This document shows positions 1 through 5,542 of a DNA stretch of 5,875 bases, one piece after another. This DNA comes from Acidobacteriota bacterium (lineage in GTDB: Bacteria; Acidobacteriota; Blastocatellia; Pyrinomonadales; Pyrinomonadaceae), in the NCBI GenBank assembly GCA_029777145.1, contig JAKOSS010000531.1, positions 1 through 5,875 of the forward strand, given 5' to 3'. Position 1 is the first letter of the stretch, and each line of letters opens with the position of its first letter. The notes beneath the pieces are model-generated. The model was not told the DNA's origin. It ran no database searches and was given only the letters and a program-made list of their open reading frames with translations. The position numbers were made by a program, and so were the translations under genes.

Positions 1-884
1 CCCGGCTTGAGTCTTTCGAGCGCCTGGCGGACGATCTTGTGCGATTCGTAACATTCGCGCATCCGGACCTTGAACCGCGCCCAGACATCGCAGTCGTGCT
101 CGACGCAGACGTCGTAGTCGTATGTTTCGTAGCCCGTGTACGGATTGTCGCGGCGGAGATCGACGTCGACTCCGCTGCCGCGCAGGCACGGCCCGGTCAG
201 ACCGTAATCGATCGCGTCCTCGCCGGAAATGATCCCGATGCCCTGCGTGCGCGACTGCCAGATCGTGTTGCCGGTGACCAGCGTCTCGAAGGTGTTCATC
301 GCGTCGAGGAAGTTGTCGAGGAACTGGCGGACGCGGTTCTCGAATCCGGCCGGCAGATCCATCATCAGCCCGCCGATCCGGAAATAGCTCGGCGTCAGAC
401 GTCCGCCCGAGGCGGATTCGATCATGTTGAGGATCTTTTCGCGTTCCTTGAAACAGAAGAAGAAGACGCTCATCGCGCCGATGTCGAGACAGTGCGTGCC
501 GAGCCACACCATGTGCGACGCGATCCGCTGCAGTTCGCACATCAGGACGCGGATCGTCTGCGCGCGCTCGGGAATCTCGAGCTGAAGGAGTTTTTCGGCG
601 GCCATCACGTAGGCGAGGTTGTTTCCGAGCGGATTCAGATAATCCATCCGGTCGGTGATGACGATGCCTTGCTGGTATTTTTTGTACTCGAACAGCTTCT
701 CCATTCCCGTGTGGAGATAGCCGATGTCGGGGACGGCCTTGACGATCAGCTCGCCGTCGAGGCGCAGGTCGAGCCGGAGCACGCCGTGCGTCGACGGATG
801 CTGCGGACCCATCGAAAGGGTCATCTGCGACTCGAGCGGCTGATCGAGAAATTCAACTTCTTCAGTAACGTTTTCCAGGCCCAT
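1..884 (-). CDS. nuoD: NADH-quinone oxidoreductase subunit D (49 kDa subunit), C-terminal part beyond the window
   Basis: NuoD is a peripheral-arm subunit of respiratory complex I. With NuoB it forms the quinone-reduction chamber at the membrane interface. Reading the minus strand from ATG at 884 gives 294 codons, still open at the window edge. The family is usually near 400 residues, so about a quarter is missing. The signature MGPQHPSTHGVLR is at residues 25-37. H33 and Y82 are 49 residues apart, exactly the spacing of the quinone-binding His38/Tyr87 pair of Thermus Nqo4. Other family blocks seen are YLHTGMEK (57-63), DYLNPLGNN, RIASHMVWLGTH and TPSYFRIGG. The ATG is the only ATG between the upstream in-frame stop (930-932) and the conserved region. 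No clear Shine-Dalgarno (SD) sequence precedes it. It lies 59 nt after nuoC, and that gap carries a heptamer array. Identity is certain from motifs and gene order. Confidence 0.97.
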   Translation of the reverse strand, partial: MGLENVTEEVEFLDQPLESQMTLSMGPQHPSTHGVLRLDLRLDGELIVKAVPDIGYLHTGMEKLFEYKKYQQGIVITDRMDYLNPLGNNLAYVMAAEKLLQLEIPERAQTIRVLMCELQRIASHMVWLGTHCLDIGAMSVFFFCFKEREKILNMIESASGGRLTPSYFRIGGLMMDLPAGFENRVRQFLDNFLDAMNTFETLVTGNTIWQSRTQGIGIISGEDAIDYGLTGPCLRGSGVDVDLRRDNPYTGYETYDYDVCVEHDCDVWARFKVRMRECYESHKIVRQALERLKP

Positions 885-912
885 ATGATTGACGGAGCGT
901 CGGACTTCGGAC

Positions 913-947
913 AAATCCAAAATCCAAAATCAAAAATCCAAAATCAG
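913..947. repeat. Heptamer array in the nuoC-nuoD gap, 5 units (AAATCCA family)
   Basis: Five contiguous 7-bp units on the plus strand: AAATCCA twice, AAATCAA, AAATCCA, AAATCAG. The last unit contains the reverse complement of the nuoC TGA stop (944-946). The transcribed strand reads as TGGATTT repeats. The array ends 28 bp upstream of the nuoD start. Confidence 0.85.
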
Positions 948-1411
948 GTCAGCGAATACGGTTCATAACCCCGCAGCGGATAATCCTTTCTCAGCGCGTG
1001 GCCGTCAAAATCGGACGGCAAAAGAATTCGTCGCAGATCCGGATGATTGTCGAAGATCACTCCGACAAGGTCGTAAGTTTCGCGCTCATGCCAGTTAGCC
1101 GTCTTCCAGATGCCGGAAACCGTGTTCACGCGCGGATCGTCTTCGCCAAGGATCACCTTCAGCCGCAGCCGCGAATGGTGTTTCGTCGAGAACAGGTGGT
1201 AATTGACCTCGAATCGGGGATCTTCTTCAGGGCCGCGGTCGGCACCGCAAAGATCGGCGAGCATGTCGAAGCCGTGGTTCGACTTGAGCGATGTGCACGC
1301 GTCGACGATCGCGTCGCGCGGAACGATGATAGTGGTCTCGCCCAGCGCTTCCTTGACATCGCTGACCCAGTCCGCGTTTTCGGCCTTGAGTTTTTCGGCA
1401 AATTCGTTCAT
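944..1411 (-). CDS. nuoC: NADH-quinone oxidoreductase subunit C (30 kDa subunit)
   Basis: NuoC is the peripheral-arm complex I subunit that braces NuoD and NuoB; it carries no redox cofactor. The 155-residue product has the N-terminal alpha/beta domain (FDMLADLCGAD, residues 48-58) and the 30 kDa family signature: NWHERETYDLVGV (106-118), then NHPDLRRILLPSDFDGHALRKDYPLRG toward the C-terminus. The length fits a stand-alone NuoC rather than a NuoCD fusion, and nuoD follows as a separate gene. The ATG at 1411 is 15 nt downstream of the nuoB stop, so it is surely co-transcribed; the SD is weak. The TGA stop (944-946) lies inside the AAATCCA heptamer array that fills the nuoC-nuoD gap, so the array forms the very end of the reading frame. 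Confidence 0.97.
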   Translation of the reverse strand: MNEFAEKLKAENADWVSDVKEALGETTIIVPRDAIVDACTSLKSNHGFDMLADLCGADRGPEEDPRFEVNYHLFSTKHHSRLRLKVILGEDDPRVNTVSGIWKTANWHERETYDLVGVIFDNHPDLRRILLPSDFDGHALRKDYPLRGYEPYSLT

Positions 1412-1426
1412 GGCAATTGAATCTGA

Positions 1427-2074
1427 TTAGGACGACCGGCGCCGCTCGTGCTTCGACGGAACCGTGTACGGGCGCGGTGCTTTGTTCTGCGCCACCTCTT
1501 CTTCGAGTTCGCGTTCGAGCGCGGTGCCTTCCGTAACCGGCAACGTTCCCGGAACGACGGCGTGGCGCGACTCCTCTTCGAACGTGTCTTTCCGGTCCTT
1601 GACCGACTCGCTCATGATCTTTTCCTGAAGCATCGTGATCGCATGGACGAGCATTTCAGGACGCGGCGGGCAACCGGGAATGTAGATGTCGACCGGCACG
1701 ATCTTGTCGACGCCCTGGACGATCGCGTAATTGTCAAAAACGCCGCCCGAGGTCGCGCACGCGCCCATCGAGATCACCCACTTCGGTTCGGGCATCTGAT
1801 CGTAGATCCGGCGCAGGACCGGAGCCATCTTGCGGGAGACACGCCCGGAGACGATCATCACGTCCGCCTGTCGTGGCGATGCACGGAACGTTTCCGCCCC
1901 GAACCTCGAAAGATCGTTGCGCGCCGAGACACTGTTCATCATCTCGATCGCGCAGCAGGCAAGTCCGAACGTCGCCGGCCAGATGGACGACTTCCGTGCC
2001 CAGTTGATGACCGCATCAAGCTTGACCGTGACGACGTCGGGAAGCGATTCCCAGATATTGTTTTCTAAACCCAT
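1427..2074 (-). CDS. nuoB: NADH-quinone oxidoreductase subunit B (N2 iron-sulfur subunit)
   Basis: NuoB carries the terminal 4Fe-4S cluster N2, which passes electrons from the complex I chain to quinone. The 215-residue product has all four cluster ligands: the adjacent pair C40-C41 in [12 protein letters not shown]106 in [10 protein letters not shown] and C135 in [10 protein letters not shown]. The core ends near residue 155. The remaining 60 residues are charged and low in complexity ([22 protein letters not shown]), a variable tail of the kind seen in many NuoB proteins. The ATG at 2074 follows directly on a heptamer array; no strong SD is visible. It is 78 nt downstream of nuoA and 15 nt upstream of nuoC. 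Its first five residues (MGLEN) are the same as those of NuoD. Confidence 0.98.
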   Translation of the reverse strand: MGLENNIWESLPDVVTVKLDAVINWARKSSIWPATFGLACCAIEMMNSVSARNDLSRFGAETFRASPRQADVMIVSGRVSRKMAPVLRRIYDQMPEPKWVISMGACATSGGVFDNYAIVQGVDKIVPVDIYIPGCPPRPEMLVHAITMLQEKIMSESVKDRKDTFEEESRHAVVPGTLPVTEGTALERELEEEVAQNKAPRPYTVPSKHERRRSS

Positions 2075-2080
2075 GATTCC

Positions 2081-2150
2081 ATTTGGGATTTGGGAATTCC
2101 GATTTCGGATTGAAGGTCCAATCCGAAATCCGCAATCCCAATTCCGAAAT
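2081..2150. repeat. Heptamer array in the nuoA-nuoB gap, 10 units, forming a hairpin
   Basis: Ten 7-bp units in phase: ATTTGGG twice, AATTCCG, ATTTCGG, ATTGAAG, GTCCAAT, CCGAAAT, CCGCAAT, CCCAATT, CCGAAAT. The left half is close to the reverse complement of the right half. The core is a perfect 12-bp stem, GATTTCGGATTG (2101-2112) with CAATCCGAAATC (2119-2130), around a 6-base loop. The array fills nearly the whole gap, from 2 bp after the nuoA stop to 6 bp before the nuoB start. Confidence 0.88.
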
Positions 2151-2152
2151 TG

Positions 2153-2641
2153 CTATGCTGCTTTCCGCAGTTCCGCCAACTCGGCCTTTTTCGCGGCGAC
2201 CATCGCGCGTGCCTCGGCGCGGGCTTCGGCGCGGGCCTGAAGTCCCCAATCGAAAGTTCCTTTCTTCCAGACGTATATGTAGCCGATAACCAGCGTCGAG
2301 ATAAATATCAGGATCTCGATGAATGCGATCGTTCCGTACGAAATGCTGGTCGCGTTCTGCAACTCAAGAAGCTTCTTGAACGCGACCGCGAACGGGACCA
2401 TGAACAAGACTTCGATATCGAACAGCAGGAAGATCACGGCGACCGTGTAAAACTTGATCGAGAACCGATCGCGTGCCGATCCGACCGGGTCTTTTCCGCA
2501 CTCGTACGGCATGAGCTTCGTCGCCGTCCGCTTACGCGGCCCGATCAGCTGGGTAACCAAAAGCTGACTCACGGCGAAGCCGATCGCGACCAGAAACATG
2601 ACTCCGATCGGCGCGTAGTCCATTATGTTGAAGTTATCCAT
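2153..2641 (-). CDS. nuoA: NADH-quinone oxidoreductase subunit A (ND3-like) with a charged C-terminal tail
   Basis: NuoA is a membrane subunit of complex I homologous to mitochondrial ND3. It lies beside the quinone chamber and the start of the proton pathway. The 162-residue product has three membrane helices (about residues 11-33, 64-88 and 103-125). The conserved loop PYECGKDP contains C48, the equivalent of the ND3 loop cysteine. In helix two, FDIEVLF carries the conserved acidic residues D75 and E77. The ATG at 2641 is preceded by a good SD (AAAGGGG, four bases of spacing) and a consensus-like promoter, which fixes the start and makes it the first gene of the operon. Residues 133-162 form an extra Ala/Arg/Glu/Lys-rich tail (ARAEARAEARA, then AAKKAELAELRKAA). 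It is predicted to be helical and is absent from compact NuoA proteins of about 120-145 residues. Confidence 0.97.
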   Translation of the reverse strand: MDNFNIMDYAPIGVMFLVAIGFAVSQLLVTQLIGPRKRTATKLMPYECGKDPVGSARDRFSIKFYTVAVIFLLFDIEVLFMVPFAVAFKKLLELQNATSISYGTIAFIEILIFISTLVIGYIYVWKKGTFDWGLQARAEARAEARAMVAAKKAELAELRKAA

Positions 2642-2644
2642 TGA

Positions 2645-2652
2645 GCCCCTTT
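2645..2652 (-). promoter_or_regulatory. Shine-Dalgarno site of nuoA
   Basis: AAAGGGG followed by CTCA and the ATG. This is the clearest ribosome binding site in the window. nuoB, nuoC and nuoD lack a comparable one, so nuoA probably has the main ribosome entry of the operon. Confidence 0.6.
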
Positions 2653-2726
2653 AATTTCTTGATTTCAGACCGCGAAATTATCGAGAAATTGTTTGTTGCG
2701 AACTTGAGAATTATTGCACAAATCAA

Positions 2727-2755
2727 ATCGTAAGTTAAGCACCATTGAGTGTCAA
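2727..2755 (-). promoter_or_regulatory. Sigma-70-type promoter of the nuo operon
   Basis: On the minus strand a perfect -35 hexamer TTGACA (2755-2750) is separated by exactly 17 bp from TACGAT (2732-2727), a 4/6 match to the -10 consensus. Transcription would start near 2720, giving a leader of about 80 nt before the nuoA ATG at 2641. The leader ends in the SD AAAGGGG. This is a sequence match, not a mapped start site. Confidence 0.7.
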
Positions 2756-2799
2756 GGAGTGCTAAATCAGGGTAGAAACGACGCCTTTGCGGTCGACGT

Positions 2800-2816
2800 G
2801 CCGCGTTGTTCGCGGC
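2800..2816. repeat. Short GC-rich inverted repeat in the divergent region
   Basis: Arms GCCGCG (2800-2805) and CGCGGC (2811-2816) surround a TTGTT loop, extendable by a wobble pair and a G-C pair. It lies between the two divergent promoters. It could be an operator or a chance palindrome in GC-rich DNA. Confidence 0.35.
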
Positions 2817-2872
2817 GCCGGGAACGGCGGATTTTCGGCCATTGTTTCGGGCACCCCGGGGAATAATTTTCG

Positions 2873-2900
2873 TTGACCGTGATTTGGGCCGTATGCTAAT
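2873..2900 (+). promoter_or_regulatory. Candidate promoter of the unknown plus-strand gene
   Basis: TTGACC (2873-2878) is followed after 16 bp by GCTAAT (2895-2900), a 5/6 and a 4/6 match to sigma-70 hexamers. Transcription would begin at about 2906-2907. That matters for the start codon: the ATG at 2906 could only be used on a leaderless message, whereas GTG at 2960 would have a leader of about 53 nt. Confidence 0.45.
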
Positions 2901-2959
2901 TTTTAATGTGGCGCGACCGTCGCCGCAACCGCTTATCACACCGCACTCAGAACCGATTT

Positions 2960-3907
2960 GTGATTACAGGATTCAACACAGATATCGAGCACGATGGCGT
3001 CGTCTATCATGTTCAAACCGAAGATAAAGGTCTCGAAACACCGCTGATCCTGTCACTGGTCTATAACCGCGGGACGATTCTCGCGAGCAAAAGGGCGCGT
3101 TACGACGATCTGATCCAGTCCGGGTTCGACGAAAAAGTGCTGGCCGAGCGCCTTCAAAAACAACATAAGCTGATTTGCGCCGCCGTGCGCGCGGGACGCA
3201 TCGAGGATCTCAAAAAGATGACGGCGAAGGAGTCGGCCGCGAAACGCGCGGCGGTTTCCGCGAATCCGTCTCAAACTGTCGAAGCGACGACTCCTAAGCC
3301 GGCCGAGCCGGTTCCGGTGGTCGTTCCCAAACCGCCACCGGTTGCCAAACCCGCCGAAGCCCCGGTCATTACGGTCGCTCCGATCGCCGTCTCAACGACA
3401 AATCTGAAGACCGAACCCCGTCGCCCCGAAGCGTTCAATGCTCCGATCCCGCAGCCGGAAGAAGAACTCGTCTGGGAGTTGCCGATGCAGATCATCGAGG
3501 AAGAGATCGTTGTCGAACCCGACCACATCGTAACCTCGGACGCGATCGGCGATACGATCGTGCTTGACGACGCGATCAAATACGTCGAACCGATCCCGAC
3601 CTTCAACGGAAAGCTGGAGATCGAGTTCGCGACCAAAACGACCTTCAAGGCCGGCGAACGCAAGACCTTGCAGATTTGCGTCCATCGCGGTGATCCGACA
3701 AAACGGTTGGTCGGCGTGCAGATCGTCGTCAAAGTTCTCGGATCAAGTTTCAGGCCGCTGATCTTTCACGCGAAGACCGACACCGCCGGTCTCGCGACAG
3801 TGCATCTCCAGGTACCGCAGTTCCGCTCCGGGCGGGCGGCCCTCCTCGTCCGCGCGCTCGACAACGGCGAAGAAGCCGAGCTTCGGCAGATCGTTCGTCA
3901 AAGCTGA
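2960..3907 (+). CDS. Protein of unknown function with Pro-rich linker and C-terminal Ig-like domain
   Basis: I do not recognise a named family. From GTG at 2960 the product has 315 residues and no signal peptide or membrane segment, so it is probably cytoplasmic. Residues 1-90 form a compact domain starting ITGFNTDIEHDGVVYHVQTE, with a predicted helical part (VLAERLQKQHKLICAAVRAG). Residues 101-170 are a Pro/Ala/Val/Thr-rich linker (KPAEPVPVVVPKPPPVAKPAE), followed by an acidic stretch (EEEIVVEPD). Residues 217-315 alternate beta strands and contain TDTAGLATVHLQVP, typical of Ig-like or carboxypeptidase-regulatory-like sandwiches. I prefer GTG because the recognisable fold starts there. An in-frame ATG at 2906 would add 18 Arg-rich residues (MWRDRRRNRLSHRTQNRF). 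Neither start has a clear SD. The gene is divergent from nuo and 24 nt upstream of thiS, so it may be co-transcribed with thiS; no functional link is evident. Confidence 0.8.
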   Translation: MITGFNTDIEHDGVVYHVQTEDKGLETPLILSLVYNRGTILASKRARYDDLIQSGFDEKVLAERLQKQHKLICAAVRAGRIEDLKKMTAKESAAKRAAVSANPSQTVEATTPKPAEPVPVVVPKPPPVAKPAEAPVITVAPIAVSTTNLKTEPRRPEAFNAPIPQPEEELVWELPMQIIEEEIVVEPDHIVTSDAIGDTIVLDDAIKYVEPIPTFNGKLEIEFATKTTFKAGERKTLQICVHRGDPTKRLVGVQIVVKVLGSSFRPLIFHAKTDTAGLATVHLQVPQFRSGRAALLVRALDNGEEAELRQIVRQS

Positions 3908-3918
3908 ATCCGTTCTGA

Positions 3919-3924
3919 TAAAAT
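3919..3924 (+). promoter_or_regulatory. Possible -10 element just upstream of thiS
   Basis: TAAAAT sits seven bases before the thiS ATG in the 24-nt gap. No convincing -35 hexamer lies at the right distance, and no SD separates it from the ATG. If real, it would give a leaderless or nearly leaderless thiS message. Read-through from the preceding gene is equally possible. Confidence 0.25.
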
Positions 3925-3931
3925 CCGGCTC

Positions 3932-4132
3932 ATGATAGTCACGGTCAACGGCGAATCCCGGGAGCTGTCGGGCGACGTGTCGTTATTCGACTTGCTCCGA
4001 CGGCTCGAACTCCCGACCGAGCGCATCGCGATCGAACTGAACCGCGAGGTCGTTCGCAAGAAAGACTGGGGACATATTAAGGTGAACGATTCGGACCGCA
4101 TCGAGATCGTCCATTTCGTCGGTGGAGGATAG
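3932..4132 (+). CDS. thiS: Sulfur carrier protein ThiS
   Basis: ThiS is a small ubiquitin-like protein. Its C-terminal glycine is adenylated by a ThiF-type enzyme and converted to a thiocarboxylate, which donates sulfur to ThiG for thiazole formation. The 66-residue product has the usual length and layout: a beta-grasp start (MIVTVNGESREL), a central helix (SLFDLLRRLEL), the IAIELNREVVRK strand region, and the end DRIEIVHFVGGG with the required terminal Gly-Gly. It is followed by thiG, but after an unusually long 242-bp gap filled largely by heptamer repeats. Its activating enzyme (ThiF) is not in the window. A short carrier such as MoaD also ends in Gly-Gly, but the thiG neighbour and the FVGGG ending favour ThiS. 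Confidence 0.95.
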   Translation: MIVTVNGESRELSGDVSLFDLLRRLELPTERIAIELNREVVRKKDWGHIKVNDSDRIEIVHFVGGG

Positions 4133-4133
4133 G

Positions 4134-4231
4134 CATTTGCGAATGTCGATTTGCGATTTGCGATTGGTCCTTTGTCCTTGGTCATTTGTCGTTTGTCCTT
4201 TGTCCTTTGTCCTTGGTCATAAGTAGTTTGT
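4134..4231. repeat. Heptamer tandem array, 14 units (GATTTGC / CCTTTGT family)
   Basis: Fourteen consecutive 7-bp units run in perfect phase from one base after the thiS stop. The first five are of the GATTTGC type (CATTTGC, GAATGTC, GATTTGC twice, GATTGGT). They grade into CCTTTGT-type units (CCTTTGT three times, CCTTGGT twice, CATTTGT, CGTTTGT) and end in CATAAGT and AGTTTGT. The middle TTTG core is the best-conserved part. The array looks like heptameric STRR repeats known from filamentous cyanobacteria. The frames it keeps open on the minus strand read as Lys/Thr/Asp/Gln-rich nonsense. Confidence 0.9.
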
Positions 4232-4253
4232 TCCGAACTGAAGCTGGTCCTCG

Positions 4254-4288
4254 CTGACCACCGACGACTGACCACCGACCACTGACTG
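4254..4288. repeat. Second heptamer array in the thiS-thiG gap, 5 units (CTGACCA family)
   Basis: Five contiguous 7-bp units: CTGACCA, CCGACGA, CTGACCA, CCGACCA, CTGACTG. The unit sequence differs from that of the array ending 22 bp upstream. The remaining 86 bp before thiG (4289-4374) hold no recognisable element beyond a weak CTGACA (4286-4291) with TGTAAA 15 bp downstream, which I do not call as a promoter. Confidence 0.8.
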
Positions 4289-4374
4289 ACAAGTCTTCTC
4301 CGATATTGTAAATTCGATTTATCGGCATTCGGACTGAATTCATAAATCAACGACCCCGGATCCGAAACTCGAAA

Positions 4375-5145
4375 ATGTCAGATACATTCACGCTGGCGGG
4401 TAAGACGTTTACCTCGCGGCTCATAATCGGAACCGGCAAATACCGTAGCTTCAACGAGATGCAGGCGGCGCACAAAGCGTCGGGGGCGGAAATGGTGACG
4501 GTCGCCGTCAATCGTGTCCCGCTCGATCGCAAGACAGAGTCGTTTCTCGATTATCTCGATCCGGCGATGCAGATTCTTCCGAACACCGCCGGATGCTACG
4601 ATGCGGAACATGCGATCCGCACGGCGCGACTGGCGCGTGAAGCGCTCGAAACCGATTGGGTGAAACTCGAGGTCATCGGCGATCCGGTCACGCTCCTTCC
4701 CGACAACGAGCAGACGCTCGACGCCGCGAAGGTCCTGATCAAGGAAGGCTTCATAGTTCTGCCGTATTTTTCGGACGATCTGATCATGGCGAAGAAACTT
4801 CTCGACGCGGGGTGTCCGGCGGTGATGCCGCTGGCGGCACCGATCGGCTCCGGAATGGGCGTCCAAAACCCTTCGAATCTCCGGATCATGCGCGAACAGC
4901 TTCCAGATGCGACGATCATCGTCGACGCCGGCGTCGGCGTCCCGTCGGATGCGTCGGTCGCGATGGAACTCGGCGCCGATGCGATCCTGATGAACACGGC
5001 GATCGCCGAGGCGCGGGATTCGGAATCAATGGCGACGGCGATGAACTATGCGGTCCGCGCCGGTCGTTTGGCGTATCTTTCAGGACGGATGCCGAAGCGT
5101 CTTTACGCATCAGCCTCAAGCCCTATCGAGGGAGCTATCAAGTAA
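4375..5145 (+). CDS. thiG: Thiazole synthase ThiG
   Basis: ThiG condenses 1-deoxyxylulose-5-phosphate, dehydroglycine or iminoglycine, and ThiS-thiocarboxylate sulfur into the thiazole phosphate of thiamine. It is a cytoplasmic TIM-barrel enzyme. The 256-residue product has the normal length. Visible hallmarks are LIIGTGKY (16-23), VTVAVNRV (41-48), [22 protein letters not shown] (68-89), and [11 protein letters not shown] (94-104), whose K97 matches the lysine that forms the Schiff base with the sugar phosphate. Further hallmarks are [13 protein letters not shown] (154-166), [13 protein letters not shown] (181-193) and [17 protein letters not shown] (197-213). The ATG at 4375 gives the expected N-terminus ([17 protein letters not shown]), though its SD is weak. 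Its TAA stop shares one base with the next gene's ATG. No TPP riboswitch is recognisable upstream. The source of the glycine-derived imine (ThiO or ThiH) is not in the window. Confidence 0.98.
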   Translation: MSDTFTLAGKTFTSRLIIGTGKYRSFNEMQAAHKASGAEMVTVAVNRVPLDRKTESFLDYLDPAMQILPNTAGCYDAEHAIRTARLAREALETDWVKLEVIGDPVTLLPDNEQTLDAAKVLIKEGFIVLPYFSDDLIMAKKLLDAGCPAVMPLAAPIGSGMGVQNPSNLRIMREQLPDATIIVDAGVGVPSDASVAMELGADAILMNTAIAEARDSESMATAMNYAVRAGRLAYLSGRMPKRLYASASSPIEGAIK

Positions 5146-5516
5146 TGCAGAAATTCAAATTCTTTCTCATCATTTTTACCGGAATTGTGTTCGTTTTCGG
5201 CGGCTGCAACGCGAAAGAGCCGCCGGGGCAGCCGCGCGTCGGGATCACCCTCGCGGCCAATAAATCGTACGAAGCGTCGCTCTATCGACAGAACTGCATG
5301 ATGTGTCACGGAGTTGAGGGGTACGGCAAGGAACTGCAGGGGCAGCAGGTCCCGTCGCTTCGCGTCGGCGACATTGCGAACAAAACCGAAGAGGAGATCT
5401 ATCAACAGATCGCCACCGGGAAACCGCCGATGCCGTCGTTCAAGTATCAAATGACCGAAGAGGAAATGCGGCGCCTCGCGAAGTTCATATATAAGGATCT
5501 GCAAGGGCGGAAATGA
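5145..5516 (+). CDS. Small mono-haem cytochrome c, probable membrane-anchored lipoprotein
   Basis: This is a class I c-type cytochrome for extracytoplasmic electron transfer. The 123-residue product begins with two Lys (K3, K5) and a hydrophobic stretch (FFLIIFTGIVFVF), then GGC with C21 as a likely lipidated cysteine; the lipobox FGGC is atypical at -3. Haem attachment is CMMCH (51-55), with H55 as proximal ligand. M96 in GKPPMPSF is the likely distal ligand, followed by the C-terminal helix MTEEEMRRLAKFIYKDL. The ATG overlaps the thiG stop (TAATG), with GAGGGAG about ten bases upstream, so translation is probably coupled to thiG. The frame is open upstream inside thiG, but only this start gives a signal sequence. 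The electron partner is unknown; its location near nuo does not prove a link because nuo is on the other strand. Confidence 0.92.
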   Translation: MQKFKFFLIIFTGIVFVFGGCNAKEPPGQPRVGITLAANKSYEASLYRQNCMMCHGVEGYGKELQGQQVPSLRVGDIANKTEEEIYQQIATGKPPMPSFKYQMTEEEMRRLAKFIYKDLQGRK

Positions 5517-5542
5517 AGGATCGTTCAGAAGCTAGTCAACGA

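Larger units (their letters stand above)
2642..2959. other. Divergent intergenic region between nuoA and the unknown gene
   Basis: This region of about 318 bp holds the nuo promoter (minus strand, 2727-2755), the candidate promoter of the plus-strand gene (2873-2900), and a GC-rich hairpin at 2800-2816 (arms GCCGCG and CGCGGC, loop TTGTT) roughly midway between them. The hairpin lacks a T-run on either side, so it does not look like an intrinsic terminator. Unlike most gaps between co-oriented genes here, this region shows no heptamer periodicity. The minus-strand frame open across part of it (2634-2939) shows no recognisable protein. Confidence 0.6.

Noticed and set aside
39..968. Long plus-strand open frame of 309 codons
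   Set aside because: It lies antisense to nuoD, whose motifs are unmistakable. Its own translation has no family resemblance and ends in repeat-derived QIQNPKSKIQNQ.
1448..2068. 206-codon plus-strand frame opposite nuoB
   Set aside because: Arg/His/Asp-rich antisense translation of a conserved gene, without any family motif.
2634..2939. 101-codon minus-strand frame upstream of nuoA
   Set aside because: It spans the nuo promoter and leader, and its translation has no coding character.
4134..4288. CRISPR array
   Set aside because: Units are 7 bp and contiguous with no spacers, and no cas genes are present.
3898..4350. Minus-strand 150-codon frame across thiS and the repeat arrays
   Set aside because: Half is antisense to thiS. 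The rest is low-complexity peptide such as TKDKRQMTKDKGP, produced by the heptamer array, a known source of spurious gene calls.
4133..4374. TPP riboswitch upstream of thiG
   Set aside because: The spacing is suitable, but the conserved CTGAGA and ACCTGA-type core elements are missing and the region is mostly heptamer repeats.
4378..4997. Minus-strand open frames opposite thiG (4378-4866, 4596-4997)
   Set aside because: These are antisense shadows of a GC-rich conserved gene with no recognisable domains.
4656..5516. 286-codon frame suggesting a fusion upstream of the cytochrome c domain
   Set aside because: The first 160 or so residues are thiG read in another frame. The true start at 5145 gives a signal sequence directly before the haem domain.
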